This document shows positions 60,916 through 64,000 of a DNA stretch of 64,000 nt, one piece after another (positions within the stretch are counted from its first letter, which is position 1; each line of letters begins with the position of its first letter). The notes beneath the pieces were generated by a model. That model saw nothing but the letters and a program-made list of their open reading frames with translations, ran no database searches and was not told the DNA's origin. The translations under genes and the position numbers were made by a program. The stretch is from Amoeboaphelidium protococcarum (lineage: Eukaryota > Aphelidiomycota > Aphelidea). The DNA is taken from assembly GCA_023515745.1 (NCBI GenBank), contig JALECJ010000254.1:1-64000 (forward strand). Reading direction: 5' to 3'.

Positions 60916-63135
60916 TCAAGTTAATTGTCGTCTAGCTCTTTCTTTAAACGATTGAGGGCGCTATTATCGCTACTTGTTAGGTAATACAGAAGATTACTGA
61001 GACGGGGTACCAGCATTCATACGTGTAAATCGCGGAGGATTATTTAATCGAACACAAAATTGAGTCAACTGCTATAAAGTAGTGGAGACATCTGCCCGCT
61101 AATTCGGATCAACTCTCCAGCAGCTCTCTATCAAATCCATTAGAAATGAACAGTTATTTTAAGAGCGGTCATAATCGGACAGGTCTATAAACTATTAAGG
61201 CCGGCCAGACCATTGTGGAATGTCCCCATTTATGATCGCATTACGGATGAGCAACTTGAAGAAACTCTCCATCTCAATTTGATTATCTTCACAGAATGGA
61301 TGCTCTAATTCCAACAGGTAATAACAAAGCGAGGCCCAACTGAAGAGATCAGCCTTCTGATCAAACTGTATTGCCCGATCTCTAATCTATATCAAATGTG
61401 TAGGTGCATTTTTAGATAGATTAGTGAATAGATTCCCAGCCTTAAACTTCTCCGGGGCAAAATATGGAACATGATACAGTGGTTACTGTTCAAGTAACTG
61501 CTCCGTACCAGGCATTTAGAAAGTGGCCTCATTACCAGAAGCGTATTTCCACTCAACCAAACTGAAATCACATAGCACTACACGATATTACTCGCATGAA
61601 GACTTTCCACGTGCTTGTGATTAACTCAAATCACTGACCATCTCAACCTTAAAACTAAATGGATTAATGCCATTATGAACGAATCCCAACTTATGAATCT
61701 CTTCCAGGGCGGACAGTGAGCTTAGCATGGCATTGAGGATAAAAGTTCTATATCCAATAAGACAATCAGGAGTTCGCGCCACCAGAGCATTGTAATTCTA
61801 ATGTCTATGCTGCAGAAAATCTATTAACTACCAGACGTAAATAGGCGTGACCATGAGAAAGAAATCTTGTGTAACTGCAACATCACTGCATCCGATCAAC
61901 TTGCTGACTCTACTGCCATACTTACTTCTGGTATTACTCAACTGCGACAGTATCATCAATTCCGTTAAACATCTACGCCTAAATATCTCCGTAGATTCGT
62001 TCCTTTTAGGTATAATCATCTTCACTAAGACCTTATTCTGAGGGATAAGAATATTATTGTACTTGGCCGCGGATGGTGATAGACATTGCCCCAGATAGAA
62101 TTCTTAATGATCTTGAGATTCGAGTAGATGGAGTAGCTTGACATCTCCATAATCCAAAACTAATTCTTTTTAGATATCAAAGCTCTAACTATGCCCCAAT
62201 TCAAAAGTTACCATGTTATCAGATTACACCAGAGTTTTCGCTCTTTCCAAATTCTGAGAACCCATCGACATTTTACTCACCTGCAACAGAGCTTATTATC
62301 TCTACTCTTCTAACCTCTTTTGAAACATGGCCTCATTGATTGAACTACTTACACTGTCGATTGACTTGACTTAATTCTATGAAGAGGAGGAGGAGGACTA
62401 CTTTGCAGGCAATGTTATTGGTTTAATGATTTACACTTGACCACCTTCAAGTAGATTCTCTTCAGAGCGTCTCAGTTAGATAATACTGTCAGAAGACTAT
62501 TTATCTACTACTGCGACATTCGCTTTCATGACAGGCTTAATCTTGGGCGCTGGAGCTGGATGGGGTTAACTTTACAATTCATTCAATGACATGGCTCTGC
62601 TCGCCTTACTTCTGACTCTAGGCACTTGGCCGCTTTCATCATCCTGTTCATTTAACAGCAAATTAACTTGACTCTGCTTAGTAGACTATCGCTGAATTTT
62701 AGAAGAATTTGAACCAGGTGTCAAGGCTTTACTAATCTATTACAAAAAGTTCATAATAATTATTACTCTGATTCTGTTGTTGTTTCAACTGCGCGATTTG
62801 TTCGAAATAAAGTCGAAGTGAGATGCGAGATTTACAGTACACGCCATGGTGATCGACAATGCTTAATGTTAGACGAGTGGAATGTGTCGATTGTTGTGAG
62901 AGTCGAGTCCATGGAGGAGTGATCAAAGGAGACTCGCCTCTTTCTTAGATCTACCGATTAACATGAACTTAGTGAGTTATAATGAGTGGGATGCTGTGTC
63001 TTCTCTCCGAGCTTGTATGCCCATCCGGCCTGTGATCCCCGTCAGGAATGTGATCCCTTAATCTTCTGGTGCCCTCACTTCTGTGCTCAGTGACCCACCT
63101 AATATTAACTGTTTACTGTCGGCGCGGTTAGTCAT
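60916..63135 (-). CDS. Large pseudokinase
   Basis: 739 codons, no intron. The first 280 residues are disordered and Gln/Ser-rich with poly-Glu/Ser patches. A kinase-like domain follows (about 360-690): VLVKMIIPKR keeps the ATP-site Lys, but the catalytic loop reads HNGINPFSF in place of HRDLKPxN and the DFG motif is DFS. Activation-segment YFAPEKF (APE kept), a DLFSWASLCYYLLE helix (DxxSxG-like), and a final helix WRVDPNQRADVSTTL (the C-lobe Arg) are normal. Loss of the catalytic Asp and the metal-binding Asn implies no phosphotransfer. The family was not identified. Confidence 0.85.
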
Positions 63136-63968
63136 AAGGCACAACTTTACGTTTGAGTGATTTGAACAATAATCTCATCAGCGACCAGTTTGATCCTGCG
63201 CTGGCGCTGAAATATCTATGCACAATATTCTCTCTCTTCTCATTAGTTTCTTCTGGTTGTACGTATGTCTAAAATTAATAATGGATGCTATCATGAAGGT
63301 CAAGTTTTACATTTTGTCTGTCTAGAATTGTTCATTACCATACTGTACGTGTAGGATTTGTCATTGATTGCTGTTTTGGCTCGCTGATCTTCTCGAATTG
63401 GGACGTATCGAAGCATTTCTACGGAAGCACAGTAATCATGTAGCAAGCGGGAACTTTGTGACTGTCATGCAGTACTGTAATTACAGTATTGACAGCTTCG
63501 CAATTTTCAGAGCAAATACGAAAGGGGAATCTGATTAGGAATTCTGATCAGACCCACATTGCTGATTACTGTGTGAAAGGGACTTGTGGGCGAGCGGTTT
63601 GCCGTTTCCATCTCATTAAATTGAGAATAAAAATCGGTGATGTTTTAAAATCTTCTCACTGCTCTGTGATGACTTAATGCCAGAATTATAACTGAGAATC
63701 TTTGATCTAACGCCAAAATTCCATCAGAGTGTCTTTGTGCGACTGTAACGTTGTAACGTTTCACAAAGTGCGCGCGTTCTGATCTTTGATTGGACTGATT
63801 GCTGGTCACATCGCCACGAGATGGAACGTTACGCTGTTACGTCGTTACATTATTTGATATCTATGGGTGGAGCTATAAAGTTTGTGGATCTGAATATCCT
63901 CCTCTTCCTCTCTTTCATATTTGCAATTATAAACTAAACCAATCCGCCATCATATAAATTTATAGAAA
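63136..63968. promoter_or_regulatory. Intergenic region with GTAACG cluster
   Basis: 833 bases. Near 63470-63492 lies an almost perfect palindrome around TACTGTAATTACAGTA. At 63744-63760 GTAACGTT is repeated in tandem, and CGTTAC-type words recur in reverse at 63825-63849. An ATTGG (CCAAT-type) word sits at about 63789. No gene recognised. Confidence 0.45.
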
Positions 63969-64000
63969 ATGATTTCAACATCAGGTGTATTTGTAACTGC
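63969..64000 (+). CDS. Possible start of a gene cut by the window end
   Basis: ATG at 63969 opens a frame (MISTSGVFVT) to the window edge, preceded by a CT-rich, TATA-containing stretch like other starts here. Ten codons are too few to identify it. Confidence 0.3.
   Translation, partial: MISTSGVFVT

Noticed and set aside
1-64000. Ciliate origin, suggested by the TAR=Gln code
   Set aside because: TTAGGG-type repeats, SPA2, POM152 and NUP1 do not fit ciliates.
1-64000. tRNA, rRNA genes and CRISPR arrays
   Set aside because: No cloverleaf-like GTTCRA context, rRNA-like stretch or spaced direct repeats were found by eye; a tRNAscan run could still find a tRNA.

Overview
The window is eukaryotic nuclear DNA in which TAA and TAG are read as glutamine and TGA is the only stop. 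Read this way, about thirty conserved genes open from ATG to TGA with familiar lengths and motifs; read with the standard code they fall apart. Glutamines conserved across the family are TAG or TAA codons, for example the Q of the SMC2 signature motif. Introns are few (15 recognised), 52-107 nt long; all begin GTA and 13 of 15 end TGTAG. Gene content (POM152, NUP1, SPA2, MAK5, UTP25, lipin, GUP1, complex I subunits) and TTAGGG-like telomere repeats point to a fungus or close fungal relative rather than a ciliate. An aphelid such as Amoeboaphelidium is my best guess; this is inference, not proof.

Layout. 1-12.5 kb: GUP1 (cut by the window edge), UTP25, MAK5, a cis-prenyltransferase, POM152 and porphobilinogen deaminase. 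12.8-16.6 kb: gene-poor, with wrecks of a restriction-nuclease/kinase fusion family interrupted by a hAT-like element. 16.6-29.3 kb: lipin, RNase H2 subunit B, an ENTH adaptor, CDC23 and SMC2. 29.4-30.7 kb: the best-preserved copy of the nuclease/kinase fusion. 31-43.9 kb: BUD22-like protein, front-end desaturase, ALG13, NDUFS4, a CCDC90/MCUR1-like protein, SPA2, TAP42 and a large FHA protein. 44.1-47.99 kb: a senescence-domain (spartin-like) gene split by an apparently intact DDE transposon and cut at its 5' end by a telomere-like array. 47,988-48,807 is an 820-base N gap, so the two sides may not be true neighbours. 48.8-64 kb: NDUFA2, PEX2, NUP1, a GOSR2/BOS1 SNARE, an orphan gene, a PCI protein, a CRIP-type LIM protein, an exosome RNase PH subunit, FARSA and a large pseudokinase.

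The genes are mostly housekeeping and arranged as tightly packed divergent or convergent pairs. Some divergent pairs share a job: UTP25/MAK5 (ribosome assembly) and CDC23/SMC2 (mitosis). A GACGCGA-type motif recurs in several of these intergenic regions and may be a cell-cycle box. The accessory content is mobile or selfish: the DDE transposon, the hAT-like element and the nuclease/kinase family.
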